The position numbers and the translations under genes were made by a program. Under the pieces are notes generated by a model. That model was not told the origin of the DNA. It made no database searches and worked only from the letters and a program-made list of their open reading frames with translations. From Terfezia claveryi (lineage: Eukaryota > Ascomycota > Pezizomycetes > Pezizales > Pezizaceae): a stretch of 64,000 bases of DNA. Of this stretch, positions 33,513-45,036 are shown in pieces (positions within the stretch are counted from its first letter, which is position 1; every line of letters begins with the position of its first letter). The stretch covers positions 248,001-312,000 of the forward strand of contig WHUX01000018.1 in assembly GCA_015179025.1 (NCBI GenBank), written 5' to 3'.

Positions 33513-34205
33513 TTACGCGGCCGTGGTGGCTGCGGCGGCACTGGCAGCAGCCTGGGGCCCTTTGGCGTCCTTGGGAGGGCCGACACGGAAGCCGTTGTGG
33601 AATCGTCGGGTGACGTGCTTGAGGTATTGCATGCGGCCGGTACCGGTGGTCTTTCTTCGCTTGGCCTTCTCGGACCAGTTGTCTGTGAGGGGGAAGTCGT
33701 GTGAGCCTGAGATCTCTATGCAGTCTCCAAATTTGTGCCTCAACACCCATATCATTGCCTCCATGATGTTCCAAGCTCTTGATTTCGTTCCTGACGTCGA
33801 CTGCTTCACCATTCCTCCCAATGCCAATCGGATCCTTTCCCTGCCCTCGGTTTCCCCCTCTTCCTGCAAAAGGTGGGGCTTAGATGGTACGTACATTTCC
33901 TGGTCTTAGCAGCTGGGTATCCGCAAGATGCACAGGTGTGCTTCTGGACGTGGAGGGATCGACGACCACAACGACGGCACAAGACGTGCGACTTGTTCTA
34001 TACTCCCCCATAATCAACCCATCAGCAATTCTGCCCACGGCGGCAATTTCAGACATAATCAATCCTTCGGTACCCTCTCGGCTTGATCGATGTCTATGCC
34101 CTGCCGCACTGTGCTTACTCAATCCTCCTCGAGGAAAACCGGCAGAGATTCAGGTCGAGAGATACTCACATGGCGTTTACCGAAAGAGCTGGTACCCTTG
34201 GTCAT
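33513..34205 (-). CDS. RPL37: ribosomal protein eL37
   Basis: Three exons: 34205-34170, 33997-33895 and 33682-33513. Introns are 172 and 212 bp; the frame closes to 102 aa. Exon 1 encodes only [12 protein letters not shown]. Exon 2 carries the zinc-ribbon [29 protein letters not shown] with two CxxC pairs. Exon 3 carries [30 protein letters not shown] and an Ala-rich tail ([12 protein letters not shown]) longer than in yeast (88 aa). It is a cytosolic 60S protein lying near the tunnel exit. The first intron directly after codon 12 and relatively long introns are usual for fungal ribosomal genes. Confidence 0.95.
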
Positions 34206-35235
34206 CTTGGATTTTTAGGCGTAGCTGGTGTTGTGGCTGGGGGTCGTCGTTGGCGGATAGTGTCGTCGTCGGTGACCTCTCAAATTGGTAAATTTGGTTA
34301 TGTTCTTTTGGTGGAATCGTCCGCAAGCGGTGTGTGCGTGACGGGGGCTTGGCAGAAATCCAGAGGTTGCCAACGTCCGAGTGGGCGCGAGGGTTGTGCC
34401 CTCAGGAAGCAAGCGCCGGTCACGTGCGAAAGCCCGTGGCTGAGTTTGTTGAAGGCGGTCGATGTCTTGGCATCTCACCCCTCACGTCACACAATGCACG
34501 ATGTATGCAGTCGGCGATGCGCATCGCAGGCGCGAACTGCTCGACAAATTCTGAGATGCAAACGGCTACAACTCGTTCCATTTTCGCATTGGATGAATCA
34601 ACGTCTCGGCCTGGTCTCGTGATGCCGCCGCTTCCCCTTTTCCCATGCTGGCCAAAAGCCGATAGGCCCGGGCCGAAGGAGTCTCAAGCTCGGCGGCCGC
34701 TGCGCCGACGAGGTGCGTAATGATGCATGAGTCCAATATATTTTTTTTTCTGGAGCTTCGACAGGGCAAAGGTCGTGGCCTCATCACTTCACGGAGAGTA
34801 AGGATACCGTACTTCTTATCCTCGCCAGTCCCTAGGTACTGCTAGTCGGCCGCGGCGATCCCTCCGTGTGCTTGACATTTAATACTCCCGTAGGTGTTTT
34901 TTATCTCGTGCCTCGGTGTTGTTCAGTGTGGGGGTACTCTAGTCCTCTAGCCCTGAGAGCTCTTTAGGACTCAGATACTGCTGCTGCCGAACCAGCCATT
35001 CTCTCAACAATCTACGGCGTTTGAATAATAAATAGCTCTGTATAACTCGCATTGCCTTCGTTTGAAGCGACAAGTCAGGGCTGGGAAACTACGCTCTGTC
35101 GGTGTCAGGACAGGGAAAAATATCACTTTCTGGCTTACCGTCTGACGAGCACAAAACGCTCTCATTATTAACATTGCTCTTGTTTGCGTTCCTATCTCTA
35201 CACCATATTGTTTGATTCTGTATTTGATATCAAAA
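34206..35235. promoter_or_regulatory. 1-kb divergent spacer between eL37 and pantothenate kinase
   Basis: The two start codons face away from each other across 1030 bp. A CACGTG lies at 34421-34426. Open frames (for example 34083-34622) have no motif. No RNA gene recognised. Confidence 0.4.
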
Positions 35236-36917
35236 ATGTCCAAGAAGCAACCGCCAGCGATAGCTGTTGTTCCCTCATTACCACATATAAGTACAAACCG
35301 ACCCAGGGCGGGAACCTTTGAGCGACCGGGCTCGGTGAGGGTACAGGAAACCGCCCTTCCGTGATCACCTATGGAGCAATTGAGCTAACAACATGCCTGA
35401 TAGATCAATGTGCAAGGAGCGTTTATAGTCGACGACGATACTCCCGGCTCACCGCCTCGCCAGCATTCTGAGACCAAGGACATCCGGCTCCCATACCACA
35501 AGACCCAGGTTTCGCATATTGCGGTTGATGTGAGTGACAATCATCTCTGACTTTGTGCATCAACTGACTCAGGAGCCAGATTGGAGGATCTCTCGCCAAA
35601 CTAGTCTACTTCTCCCGCGACCCTAATGGCAACGGCGGGAAGCTCAACTTCAAGAACTTCGAGACTGAGCGTATCAATGACTTGATCGACTTTATGGACA
35701 GGCTGATGAATGGGAGTGAGTCAGTGTTGCTACCGGAGCAGGATGAGTCCACGAAAGAGGAGATTAAGCGGAAGAGGCGACGGGATGGACTACATGTCAT
35801 GGCGACTGGGGGAGGGGCGCACAAGTTTTATGATAAGCTTAAGGATAGGCTGGGTGTGGAGATATACAGGGAGGATGAGATGGAATGCTTAATAGTTGGT
35901 CAGCCTGATTCCGTTCCTATCTGTTTGAACCTTATGTAGAGTGCAGCAAGGGCAAGGAAGTTTGCTGAGTGGGGTCACAAAACTCAATGACAGTCCATGC
36001 TAATACAAGAAATCACAGGCCTCGACTTCTTCGTAACGGAGATTCCGGAAGAGGTGTTTACATATAGTGAAGCCGATCCTATGCAGTTCGCCGAATCACG
36101 GGCAGCTATATACCCCTATTTATTGGTAAACATTGGGTCCGGTGTCTCGATGATTAAGGTTTCCGGCCCACAACAATTTGAACGGATAGGCGGTTCTTCG
36201 GTAGGTTCTCTAAATCCTAATTGGTGGATTCCTTGTATGCTAAACCTGTACTAGCTCGGAGGTGGAACCTTATGGGGCCTTCTATCTCTCCTCACTGAAG
36301 CTAGCTCCTTCGACGAAATGCTCGGAATGGCCGAACACGGCGACAACACCGCCGTAGACATGCTCGTTGGTGACATCTACGGCACGGACTACGGACGTAT
36401 CGGCCTCAAGAGCACCACTATTGCCAGCAGCTTTGGGAAAGTCTTCAAGAAATCTCACGAGGATCCCAACTTCATCGCCAACAAGGGCAACGCCCTCACC
36501 GACGGCAATACCTCAGAATCCATCCCACCCACCACCGCCGTCGACCGCCTTAAACGCTTCCGACAGGAAGATATCTCCCGGTCCCTTCTCTACGCAATAT
36601 CAAACAATATAGGTCAGATTGCATACCTACAGGCCCAGCATCATAATCTGGAACATATCTACTTTGGGGGGTCGTTTATTAGGGGTCATCATCAGACGAT
36701 GAATACGTTGAGTTATGCGATTAAGTTTTGGAGTAAGGGCACGAAGAAGGCGTACTTCTTGAGGCATGAGGGATATTTGGGTAGTGTGGGGGCGTTCTTG
36801 AGGACCCAGCCGATGAGGGGGTGGGGGAGGAGGTATAGTACCGGGGAGGCGGATAGGGAGGCTGGGTTTAGGCCAACAATGGGGAGGGGGGAGAAGCAGA
36901 AGGAGGCGGCGGCGTAG
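35236..36917 (+). CDS. CAB1: pantothenate kinase
   Basis: Five exons: 35236-35334, 35404-35529, 35580-35898, 36019-36200 and 36255-36917. Introns are 69, 50, 120 and 54 bp; the frame closes to 462 aa. It phosphorylates pantothenate in the first step of CoA synthesis. Type II (eukaryotic) PanK features are visible: phosphate-binding HIAVDIGGSLAKLVYFS, HVMATGGGAHKF, the TEIPEEVFTY segment, PYLLVNIGSGVSMI, RIGGSSLGGGTLWGL across an intron, and HIYFGGSFIRGH near the C-terminus. Yeast Cab1 has 367 aa; the extra length here is mainly a disordered N-terminus and a Gly/Arg-rich C-terminal tail. Confidence 0.93.
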
Positions 36918-37353
36918 GGCCGAAGTGGTATAGGGTTGATGAGACTTTTTGGTTTCTAGATTTGGGTTTGGGCATGTCGTATGTCGTATGATACCAGAGT
37001 TTGCGTTGTCTGTTCTGTGATGTTTTTTTGTTGGCCGGGTTAGACTGGGTGTTATGCAGTTTCATGATGTATTTTATTGTTTTACTAGAACCATCTTGTT
37101 GGGCGGGCTGTTTTGAGTATCTTGTTTGTATCTACTATCATGGAGAGATTGGATGGGATGTAATGGGATGTAATGGGGTAAACCTCTGATAGAGAAGAAA
37201 ACAAGGTTGATAATTATTTTATTTATTTTGCAAGGTCCCTTGTCTACATTATTGTAGTCTTAGCCGAGCGAATATTTACCCCAGGTTTCAAATCCGCGTT
37301 ACTTACCTCCGCCCGTGGGTTCCCCCCGACCCACCGATGTTGACTCCGCTGCC
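36918..37353. other. intergenic
   Basis: 3' flank of pantothenate kinase and 5' flank of LIP2. TG-rich 'gggatgtaatgggatgtaatgggg' triplication near 37153-37180. No gene. Confidence 0.45.
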
Positions 37354-38268
37354 ATGTCTACCGCAGCCGCAACCAAACCCCTCCTCTACCACCTCCCCCT
37401 CGGCCTAACAACCTACTCCCGCGCCTCCCTCATCCAAGAATCCCTCGTCTCTCTGCACCTCGCACAAAAAACACACCTCCTCAAACAACGTCACCCCCCC
37501 ACCTCCACCATCACCGCAGCCACCACCACCTTCCCCCCGCTGCTTCCACTGCCGCCCCCAACAATAATCACCTCCGAATTCTCTCCCCCAGTCTACACCT
37601 CTGGCCTACGCCAGCAACACAAGATCCCCCATTCCCAGAAAGAGTACCTAACCAATACACCCCACCCCGTCACAGGCGAGTACGCCGAATTCATAGAAGC
37701 GAGAAGGGGGGGCCAGATTACCTGGCACGGGAAGGGGCAGTGCACGATCTACCCCGTTGTCGATCTACGGGCGCTTCGGCTCCCGCCGAAGGGAGAGGAG
37801 AAGGAAGAGGGAAAAGAGGGTCGGAGAGTCGGGGTGCGGAACTGGGTCGACCTGCTCGAGAGCATTACGATCGACGTATTACACTCGTATGGGGTTGTTG
37901 CAGCTGGGAGGGATAGTGTCCACCCGGGGGTCTGGGTCGGCGAGAATAAGATCACGGCGGTGGGCGTGAGGGTCAGGAGGTTTGTAGCGAATCATGGGGT
38001 AGGCGTCAATGTGGATACGGATGCGTGGTGGTGGGGAAGGGTGGTGGCTTGTGGGATTGTGGGCAGGGGTGTCACGGATTTGAAGAGGGAGATGGGCGGG
38101 AGAGGCGTGCTGCCAAGGGTGGAGCAGGTGGGGAGCAGGTGGGTGGGGGAGATGGCCAGGAGGTTGGATAGGCGCGTCAAGGTGATTATGGTGGAGGATG
38201 TTTTGGGGGTGGGGTGGGAGGAGAGGTTTGCTGCGAGGGGGGAAGGGGAAGGAAGGGAGGAAGGGTAA
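37354..38268 (+). CDS. LIP2: lipoyl(octanoyl) transferase
   Basis: A single exon of 304 aa from the ATG at 37354 (an in-frame GTG at 37315 is disregarded). It transfers octanoyl from acyl carrier protein to lipoyl domains in mitochondria, the first step of lipoate synthesis. LipB hallmarks are present: EARRGGQITWHGKGQCTIYP (cf. 'RGGQ.TYHGPGQ'), HPGVWVGENKITAVGVRVRR with the catalytic Lys, NHGVGVNV, and ACGIVGRGVTDL with the catalytic Cys. The N-terminal ~100 residues are Thr/Pro-rich with insertions against bacterial LipB. The latter half has an unusually high G content and many Gly/Val/Arg codons. Confidence 0.92.
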   Translation: MSTAAATKPLLYHLPLGLTTYSRASLIQESLVSLHLAQKTHLLKQRHPPTSTITAATTTFPPLLPLPPPTIITSEFSPPVYTSGLRQQHKIPHSQKEYLTNTPHPVTGEYAEFIEARRGGQITWHGKGQCTIYPVVDLRALRLPPKGEEKEEGKEGRRVGVRNWVDLLESITIDVLHSYGVVAAGRDSVHPGVWVGENKITAVGVRVRRFVANHGVGVNVDTDAWWWGRVVACGIVGRGVTDLKREMGGRGVLPRVEQVGSRWVGEMARRLDRRVKVIMVEDVLGVGWEERFAARGEGEGREEG

Positions 38269-38785
38269 GTGGGAGCTGGAGGTGGACTTACAACCAATCA
38301 ACATACCTCCCATGTTTTAAATATATTTTGCTCAGATTCCCTTCCTAATTCTTCGGCATTAATAATAGATTCCTACAGTACTAGTACTGTACATCCATCT
38401 CCTTAGCACACTCGACCAGCACACAAGCCATACACAAACACCACTTACATTTCTGTTTAAAACCCAAAAACCCTACAACAAGGGCGGGGGAGGAGGGGGG
38501 GGAGTGGGGGATATTGGATTATATTTCCGTAAGTTATAGTTATGCTTAGATTAGCTGGGAAAGTAGGTAATGTAGTATGAGTACGAGTACATATGAGGGT
38601 AACAAACAGCAGATACTTCCTTCTCCCTTTTCATACACCAAAATATTTATATAAAACAATAAACAAATCAGATATAAATACAAAAAAAAATCAAAAAGAG
38701 AGGATCCAAGAAAAAAAAAAAAGATCAAAAAGAAAAAATCACTAATCATACAAACACCCCCTCCCCCCAGATTCCCCCTCTTCTC
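38269..38785. other. intergenic between convergent genes
   Basis: 3' flanks of LIP2 and the Rogdi homologue; includes G-rich (38484-38510) and A-rich (38680-38740) tracts. No gene seen. Confidence 0.5.
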
Positions 38786-40233
38786 TTAGATCCCCACCAC
38801 TCCCGTCGCAACCTCCCCCCCAGGGCCGATGATGCCCAAACTCTGCTTAGCCACCTCCAACCCTCCCATGGCAACGCCAATCCCATGTTCCAGGCCCCCC
38901 ACCTTCACCATCACGGCCATCAGCCTCGGGTCCTGGCTCTCCACCCTCACTTTATCCTTCACTCTCACCTCCCCCTTCCCGTCCCACACCACCACCTTAT
39001 CCACCTCTTCATACAGCCCTGGTTTGTGTCCCGGCCCGCCGCCCCCAGCGGCTACAGCGAAGGAATTGAGGATTGACGCGAACCCCCTGCGGACAGAGGA
39101 TGTAAGCTCGCTACTACTGCTGTTGTGGTGGTGTGGGCCATGCTGGTGCGGGCTGAGGAACTCCACTGTCCTCAACTCCGCGACCAGCGCGCCCTCGTGG
39201 ATGGTCAAATCGAACGCCAAGTGCGATGGCAGCATTGGGTCGAAGATACTCCCAGGGGTCGATGTATACGGGAATGTAGCCTTCGGATGTGGTGCCGTTA
39301 GCGCAGCCTTCGCGTGGTGGATCTCATTTAACAGGTTCGTTAAATGTCGCGTTGTTTGCGCTGTGAGGCGCAGAGTCGTGTCTGGGTCTGTGGAAAGTGT
39401 GGCCTGTGGGGGCGGGGAAAGAGGGGGCTGGGAGAGGATATGTAGTGCGTTGTGGAGGTGGGTTCGGAGGTATGTGAGCTGTGGAAGGTAGAAGCGGCCT
39501 GGGGTCGGGGAGTGGCCGAAGGATTGGCGGCGGTGGTCGAGGAGGGGGTGGGGGTGAGCGGGGGAGGTGGTAATGTGGGTTATTGGGGGGTTGGGGGTTG
39601 CAGGGGGCGGCAGTAGGATTGAGGGGTGGTGGGAGTGTGGGGGAATCTCGATTGAGGGGGCAATGGGGTTGGGGCTGAGGCTGGATGGGGTGCTGCTGTG
39701 GTTGTTGGGGGCGTCGGGGATGTGTGGTTGAGGCTGGGAGAGGCGATGGAGGAGACCGGCGCGGCGAGCCGTAGGCGGAATGCTGAGAGGCCTTTCGGTG
39801 GGGGAAGGCCGTACATTTTGATTTGCATGTCCTACAGAAGGATGGAGGGAGAGAAGAGGGGTTAGAAGATATCCTAGTAACAGATATGAAGAGTGTGTGT
39901 ATGGGGGGGGGGGAATACCCCTTTGACTATCCGGTCCCCCACGCGGGTCACATATCCCTTCAGCGCTTCGCTTCTCGAGCTCGACAGCACAAGTGTAGAC
40001 GCCGGCTCCGTGGGATGGATAAGCGCGATGCATTCCTGCAGCCCGGTGCGTAGAGAGAGGAGCGTATCTTGCAAGGACAGGAGGAGCCAGGAGAGTTCGC
40101 GTGCCTACGAGTGGATCAGCGGAGGTGCGCAAGCCTTTGTGCAGCTGCATGAGGGCCCTGGGGATACCGCGGATGCGTGCTCCGCCCGGAGGAGGGCGGC
40201 CTCAGCGATGGGCGGGTATATCGCTGTGGACAT
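38786..40233 (-). CDS. RAV2: Rogdi / RAV2-like RAVE complex subunit
   Basis: Exon 1 40233-40168, exon 2 40104-39919, exon 3 from 39831, and a last exon ending at 38786. The first two introns are 63 and 87 bp. The N-terminus reads ARELSWLLLSLQDTLLSLRT, then GLQECIAL and GYVTRVGDRIVKG, and exon 3 opens DMQIKMYGLPPPKGLSAF, all matching fungal Rogdi. The C-terminal part (YLPQLTYLRTHLHNALHIL ... LLNEIHHAKAAL) is in a different frame. A third intron or a frame change therefore lies within the Pro-rich stretch 39560-39780; I could not place it. Rogdi/Rav2 acts in RAVE-type assembly of V-ATPase. Start divergent from COQ4. Confidence 0.72.
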
Positions 40234-40453
40234 GTCTGTGTGGTGCGGGGCGGTGATGTTGTTGTTGTTTTGTGTTTTCTGTTTGTGGGGAAGAGCGAGA
40301 CGGCGGCGGCGGACGAGACGCCGTGTTACGTCGCGATCGTCGCGGTGGGCGCCACGTGATGTGTTGTGCTGTGCGCCTGGAAATCGCCCCGTCTCAGATA
40401 CAAACAACAAAGCAACAACCATCATCCCCCTCTCCCCGCGCACGCAGCAAGCA
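40234..40453. promoter_or_regulatory. divergent Rogdi/COQ4 promoter
   Basis: Only 220 bp separate the start codons of the minus-strand Rogdi gene and plus-strand COQ4. The stretch is GC-rich and contains CACGTG at 40353-40358. Confidence 0.45.
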
Positions 40454-41380
40454 ATGAACCACCTCCGTGGCCCCCTCGCACGGGGCCTCCTGCCTCTCCT
40501 GCGACCACCCCCACCGCCAATTGCCCCCGTAGCCCCCCCCGCCCCTTCACCACCCCGCCGCCCCTTCTCCGTCCTCTCCCGGCCGCCCCCCTCTTACCCC
40601 GGCCACATCCCCATCAACTCTTTCGAAAAGACCTTCCTCGCCTTCACCTCCCTCCTCGGCTCCTTCCTCAACCCGCGCCGTGGCGACCTAATCGCCCTCG
40701 CCGGCGAAACCACCTCCACGCCGTACTTCCTGCCCCGCCTTCTGCGTACCATGCAATCACACCCCACCGGGCGGGCCATCCTCCGTCACCGCCCCGAAAT
40801 CACTCCCACCTCCATCCCTCCCGTCGCCACGCTCCTCACCTACCCTCCCACCACTCTAGGATTTACATACGCAAAATGGCTTGAAACGCACCACCTCTCC
40901 CCCTTCACTCGCCCTCCCGTACGGTACGTCCCCACCTCTGAGCTTGCATACGTCCTCCTCCGCTACAGACAGTCCCACGACTTCTACCATGCCATAACCG
41001 GGCTACCCGCTATCCGCGAAGGCGAAGTCCCCCTCAAACTCTTTGAATTTATGAATCTGGGTTTACCCATGACGGGACTGGCGGCAGCGAGTTATGTCAC
41101 GCTTAAGAAGGCCGAAAGGGAGAGGGTGTGGGATATCTACTTTCCCTGGGCGATCAAGGCGGGCCTGGAGTGTGAGAGCCTGATAAACGTTTGGTGGGAG
41201 AGGGAGTTGGAGAGTGATGTGGGGGGGTTGAGAGCGAGGTTGGGCCTGGTGATTCCCCCGGATATGAGGGCACTGAGGAAGGCGGAGAAGAGGAGGGAGA
41301 GGGAGAAAAACAAGGAGATTGGGGATGCAATGAAGATGGATGCGGCGCCGGCGCCGGCGCCGACATCGACCACCCCATGA
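40454..41380 (+). CDS. COQ4: ubiquinone biosynthesis protein Coq4
   Basis: A single exon of 308 aa. The upstream frame is open to 39893, but the ATG at 40454 gives the family N-terminus: a mitochondrial targeting-like segment rich in Arg/Pro, then HIPINSFEKTFLAFTSLLGS. The zinc-binding HDxxH motif is present (RQSHDFYHAITG) with the downstream Glu. Other conserved pieces are RGDLIALAGETT, RYVPTSELAYVLLRYRQ and ECESLINVWWERELE. Coq4 is a matrix-side inner-membrane protein of the CoQ synthome, recently linked to C1 decarboxylation/hydroxylation. The C-terminus ends in an Ala/Pro repeat tail from a GCCGGC-type repeat (41346-41364). Confidence 0.93.
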   Translation: MNHLRGPLARGLLPLLRPPPPPIAPVAPPAPSPPRRPFSVLSRPPPSYPGHIPINSFEKTFLAFTSLLGSFLNPRRGDLIALAGETTSTPYFLPRLLRTMQSHPTGRAILRHRPEITPTSIPPVATLLTYPPTTLGFTYAKWLETHHLSPFTRPPVRYVPTSELAYVLLRYRQSHDFYHAITGLPAIREGEVPLKLFEFMNLGLPMTGLAAASYVTLKKAERERVWDIYFPWAIKAGLECESLINVWWERELESDVGGLRARLGLVIPPDMRALRKAEKRREREKNKEIGDAMKMDAAPAPAPTSTTP

Positions 41381-42298
41381 GAGTGAAAAAAGAAAAGGGG
41401 GGGGGCATTTGATGGGAATGTTTTTATGGCGTTTTATAGAAATCCTTATGTTTTTATAATTCTGTATTGCTTTAATTTCGGTCATTACTTACCCTGATAC
41501 TCAAGTTTTCAGTCCGGAAACCATATAGGTATCAAGAAAAACACAGACTCACTCAAATCATCACTACAATATATCATTACCATGAGCATTGCAATCACAC
41601 AAACAATTGAAAACCCAAAAATATGCATATATAATCTACCCTCATCCGCAACACCACCAGTCTACTCCTAAACTTTCCATAAACTCACCCACACCACCAA
41701 ACCCAAGCCCCGCCGTAGAACCCTAGGACACAAAAAAAAAATTAAAAAAAATAAAACAAAGAAACAAAGTGCAACCCATGAACAAGACTTGACTAAAAAT
41801 AAGCAACATAACCGAAATGAATACGAGGGCACAGTAATACTATATATATCAAGGAAAGAAAGAAAGGGAAAGAACACCTCGCCGATCCCACCAAACCATT
41901 GTTCCACAATGAAAAAAAGAGGGAAAAAAAGATAGAGTAGGATTAAATCAATGCATCAACGAGATGGTAATAGAACCCGAAAAGAAAAAGAAAAGATAAA
42001 GTAAAAGATAGAAACAACCCCATCCACCTAAAGCCCCTTCTGCCCTTTGTCTCAACCAAATAATAATGCATGATGAATGTGTCTATCCATACCGTGCCAT
42101 ATACCATGCCATCCATTCAATAAAAAGAGGTAATATATACAATAAATAGAGATAGATAGCTGCCAGCATATCGATATCTTGCATACTTATGATTATGTTT
42201 AGCCCGTTGAACCTTTTGTTAGCCGATAGGAAATACAAGAAAATAAAGTCGTTGGATGGTCGATGGTGCCCCGTGGTCAAATCGTATGGGTCCTCGAA
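41381..42298. other. AT-rich intergenic between convergent COQ4 and SEC2
   Basis: 3' flanks, A-rich on the plus strand; no gene seen. Confidence 0.5.
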
Positions 42299-45036
42299 TT
42301 AATCCCAGCCACCGGGGAGAGTCGGGCTTTCTGCACGATGCCTCTCAACTTCAAGCTTCTCCTTCTCCAGTAACTTCGCCTGTTCCCTCTTTTCCTCTTC
42401 CTCTTTCGCCTTCTTCTCCGCCTCCTCAGCCTTCACCCTCTGCTCCTCCTCCTTCCTCCGTTCGGCCTCCGCCTCCATCTCCAATTCCCTCCTCACATCC
42501 TCCGCCTCTTTCTTCATCCTCTTCTCTTCTTCACCCTCCTCCTCATCCTCCTCAACCACAACCTGCTCCTCAATACCCCTCTCCCTCACCTCTCTATGCA
42601 CAATCACCGTCTCCGCGACACTGACCACGCTATTCCCCCTATCCCGTCCAAACATCGCCCGAGTGCTTGAAGGACTATCAATGCCACCAATGTTTCCCAG
42701 CCTCCTGGCCGCTACGTTTGCAATCTCCCGCTCAAACGCCGGTGTTTGAGGTTCAGGTGTGAAGGGCGTCTCGACGGGGGTGTCCTTGTTGGCTGGGGTA
42801 TCTGGCCGTGGTACGACATTTTCCTTATTCTCAGTTACAGAGGGCTTCCCTTGAGAGACGCCTTTGAGTTGCGTGTCAATTTGAGGTGGGGTGGTGAGTA
42901 AAGGCAGCCCTTTATTGGCATTATTGTTGCGGTCACCCAAGACACCGTTCCGTCCCATACTCCAGAGCCGTCTGAGTGGACTCAAAGGTGGGTCCTTCTT
43001 GACTGGCGCAGCGGTAGTAGGAGTAGCATCCGCCCCCTTCGGTCCCCCATGAGGTGGCGTAACCGCCCTCGCTACCATGGGGACTGGAGGCCCCGGAGTT
43101 TGAGGCAATGATACTGGTGCTGGTGCTTCCTCCTGCTGAGACTCCATAGAACTCCTTCTCTTATCAATACTATATCCCCTCGTGCTTGTACTCATCCCAC
43201 TGACCTTCCTCGGGCTCATCATTCCGCTTCCCAATCCAGATTCAATGCTATTCCTGCCGCCAAAAACGCTGCCCTGATAGTACCCACTATAGTGGTGAAC
43301 ATGCGAGGTGGGAACTACGCCCCCGCCAACCCTGCTCCAGAACATCTTCTCCCTATGGGTAGTACATACTTCCCATGCATGTTTCTCATCCGCTTCCCCA
43401 TCGCACTTCCACAGTCCGTCCTTGCAAAGCTTCAGGAAGCCGACGAAGTCGCACGTCACACGCACACGATTCACACAGTACCCACACAGAGGGTATTTCT
43501 GTGCATTCTCTGTGTCCGAAGTCCGCATTCGATGGGCACGAACATGAAGGGGTTCCTCGTTACGAGATTCCCCGCACAGGGTGCATACCATAAGGCTTAT
43601 CCTAGACGACGACGGAATTGGATCAATGGTCAATGTCCCGTCAGAGAGCGCAGACATGGTATTCCTCTTTCCCAGCCATGACAACCCAGGTGCAATATCT
43701 AGCCTCAAAGTAGGCTCAATATCATCCACCAATGCCCGTTTGAAAAACCTTGTTTCTTTCAGAGCCACTATCAGAATTCCATTCGGCGTCGACGGTGAGG
43801 AAGGGGCATTTGAAACTGATGTTGTAGGTGAGTGACTGGGTGTATAAGTCATCCCTCCAATTCCCATCCCAATACTCATAAGCTGGAAAGACGCCATTGA
43901 GCCACTTGACAGTCGGTACATGCTATTCCCTCCATTCTGCACCGGTGGTGGTTGCTGGATCTGTGGTAGTGGCAGCGATTGCCGCTTCGGTGACCTTAGT
44001 AAGGTTAGAAAATCTTGATAAGCAGCAGTATCATATCGTAGCACCGGTGTAATAAGCTGTGAGAACGATGTAGGATGGGCCGGTGCTAATGTTTCATCTG
44101 GGTGATTAGAGTAGCTCGGTGACACGCTCACGGTATCGTATCCCCGCCCCAAAGACTCCTTGCTCAGCCGATTCGCTAAAGCAGGGCTTGGTGGCATCGA
44201 GAAGCTAATCTCCGCCTGCTCCTCACGTTCCGCAGTCATCTGCTGCATAACCTGCTTAAGCTCCGACAGCTGATCTTGAAGCGATTGAAGTATAATTTCC
44301 GTATCCGAAAGTTGTGCCTTCAGTTGCTCGTTCTTTCGATCCACCATATCCCGTTCTTTTCGTGCGGCAGCGACCATCTACTCCCCAAACATCAGTATAT
44401 CCCGCCATGCTCATGCGAAATTTGAGTGTTTCTCCAAGTACCAACCTTATTAGCCTCTTCAAAAAGCGCCGTAGTTAGATGCTCTAGTTCCTTTTCAATT
44501 GTCTGCTTGTCCCTTTCCGCCTTGCTCCTCTGATCTCTCTCTGCTCTTAGCCGTCGCATAAACTGCTCAGCCTCTGTTTCCATGTCCTTCCTATCGACCA
44601 GTAAACCCTTCGCCATCATCTGTTCATGGTCCCTTGTAACGGCCTCCAACTGCTTTATCCGCGCCTTTGATAGTTCCAGCTCATGTTTTGTCGAGGCCAG
44701 GGAGTCGTCCAAAAGCGTTTGGTGGTTGATGGCTTTAATCAGCTTGTTACTGAGAGCAGCGACCTCCTGGTTTAAATCTGTCGCCGAGCCGTTACTTGCC
44801 TGCTGAGATAAGGGATCGCCATTAATGTCACCCGCGCCAGGCGAGGTCCCATTATGTCGGTTTCGATCAATCGTTATCGTCGAAAATCCAGCGATTCCGG
44901 GCGACACTGGTGTCGGCCCATTTGCGGGTGTGGTTGTCCTCGGGGAGCCTGTGTTCGATAGCGATCGAAGGGGCGAGCTTATCGACGAGCTGTTTGTTGA
45001 ACTTCGGCCGCGCATGGGACGATGTTCGCTGTGCAT
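42299..45036 (-). CDS. SEC2: Sec2-type Rab GEF
   Basis: Two exons: 45036-44446 and 44377-42299, with a 68-bp intron; the frame closes to 889 aa. The intron falls inside the most conserved stretch of the family (TTALFEEANK joined to MVAAARKERDMVDRKNEQLK). Residues ~95-270 form the Sec2 coiled coil that exchanges GDP on the Rab Sec4 for exocytic vesicles. Downstream is TLRLDIAPGLSWLGKR and a Cys-rich region (VCTLCGE..., YPLCGYCVNRVRVTCDF) found in filamentous-fungal Sec2 proteins, then long disordered Ser/Pro stretches and a highly charged C-terminal helix (about 790-880, EAERRKEEEQRVKAEEAEKK). Sec2 cycles between the trans-Golgi/vesicles and growth sites. Confidence 0.9.

Noticed and set aside
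39893..40453. Open frame upstream of COQ4 as part of the protein
   Set aside because: It overlaps the Rogdi exons on the other strand and has no Coq4 similarity; the ATG at 40454 gives a standard mitochondrial N-terminus.
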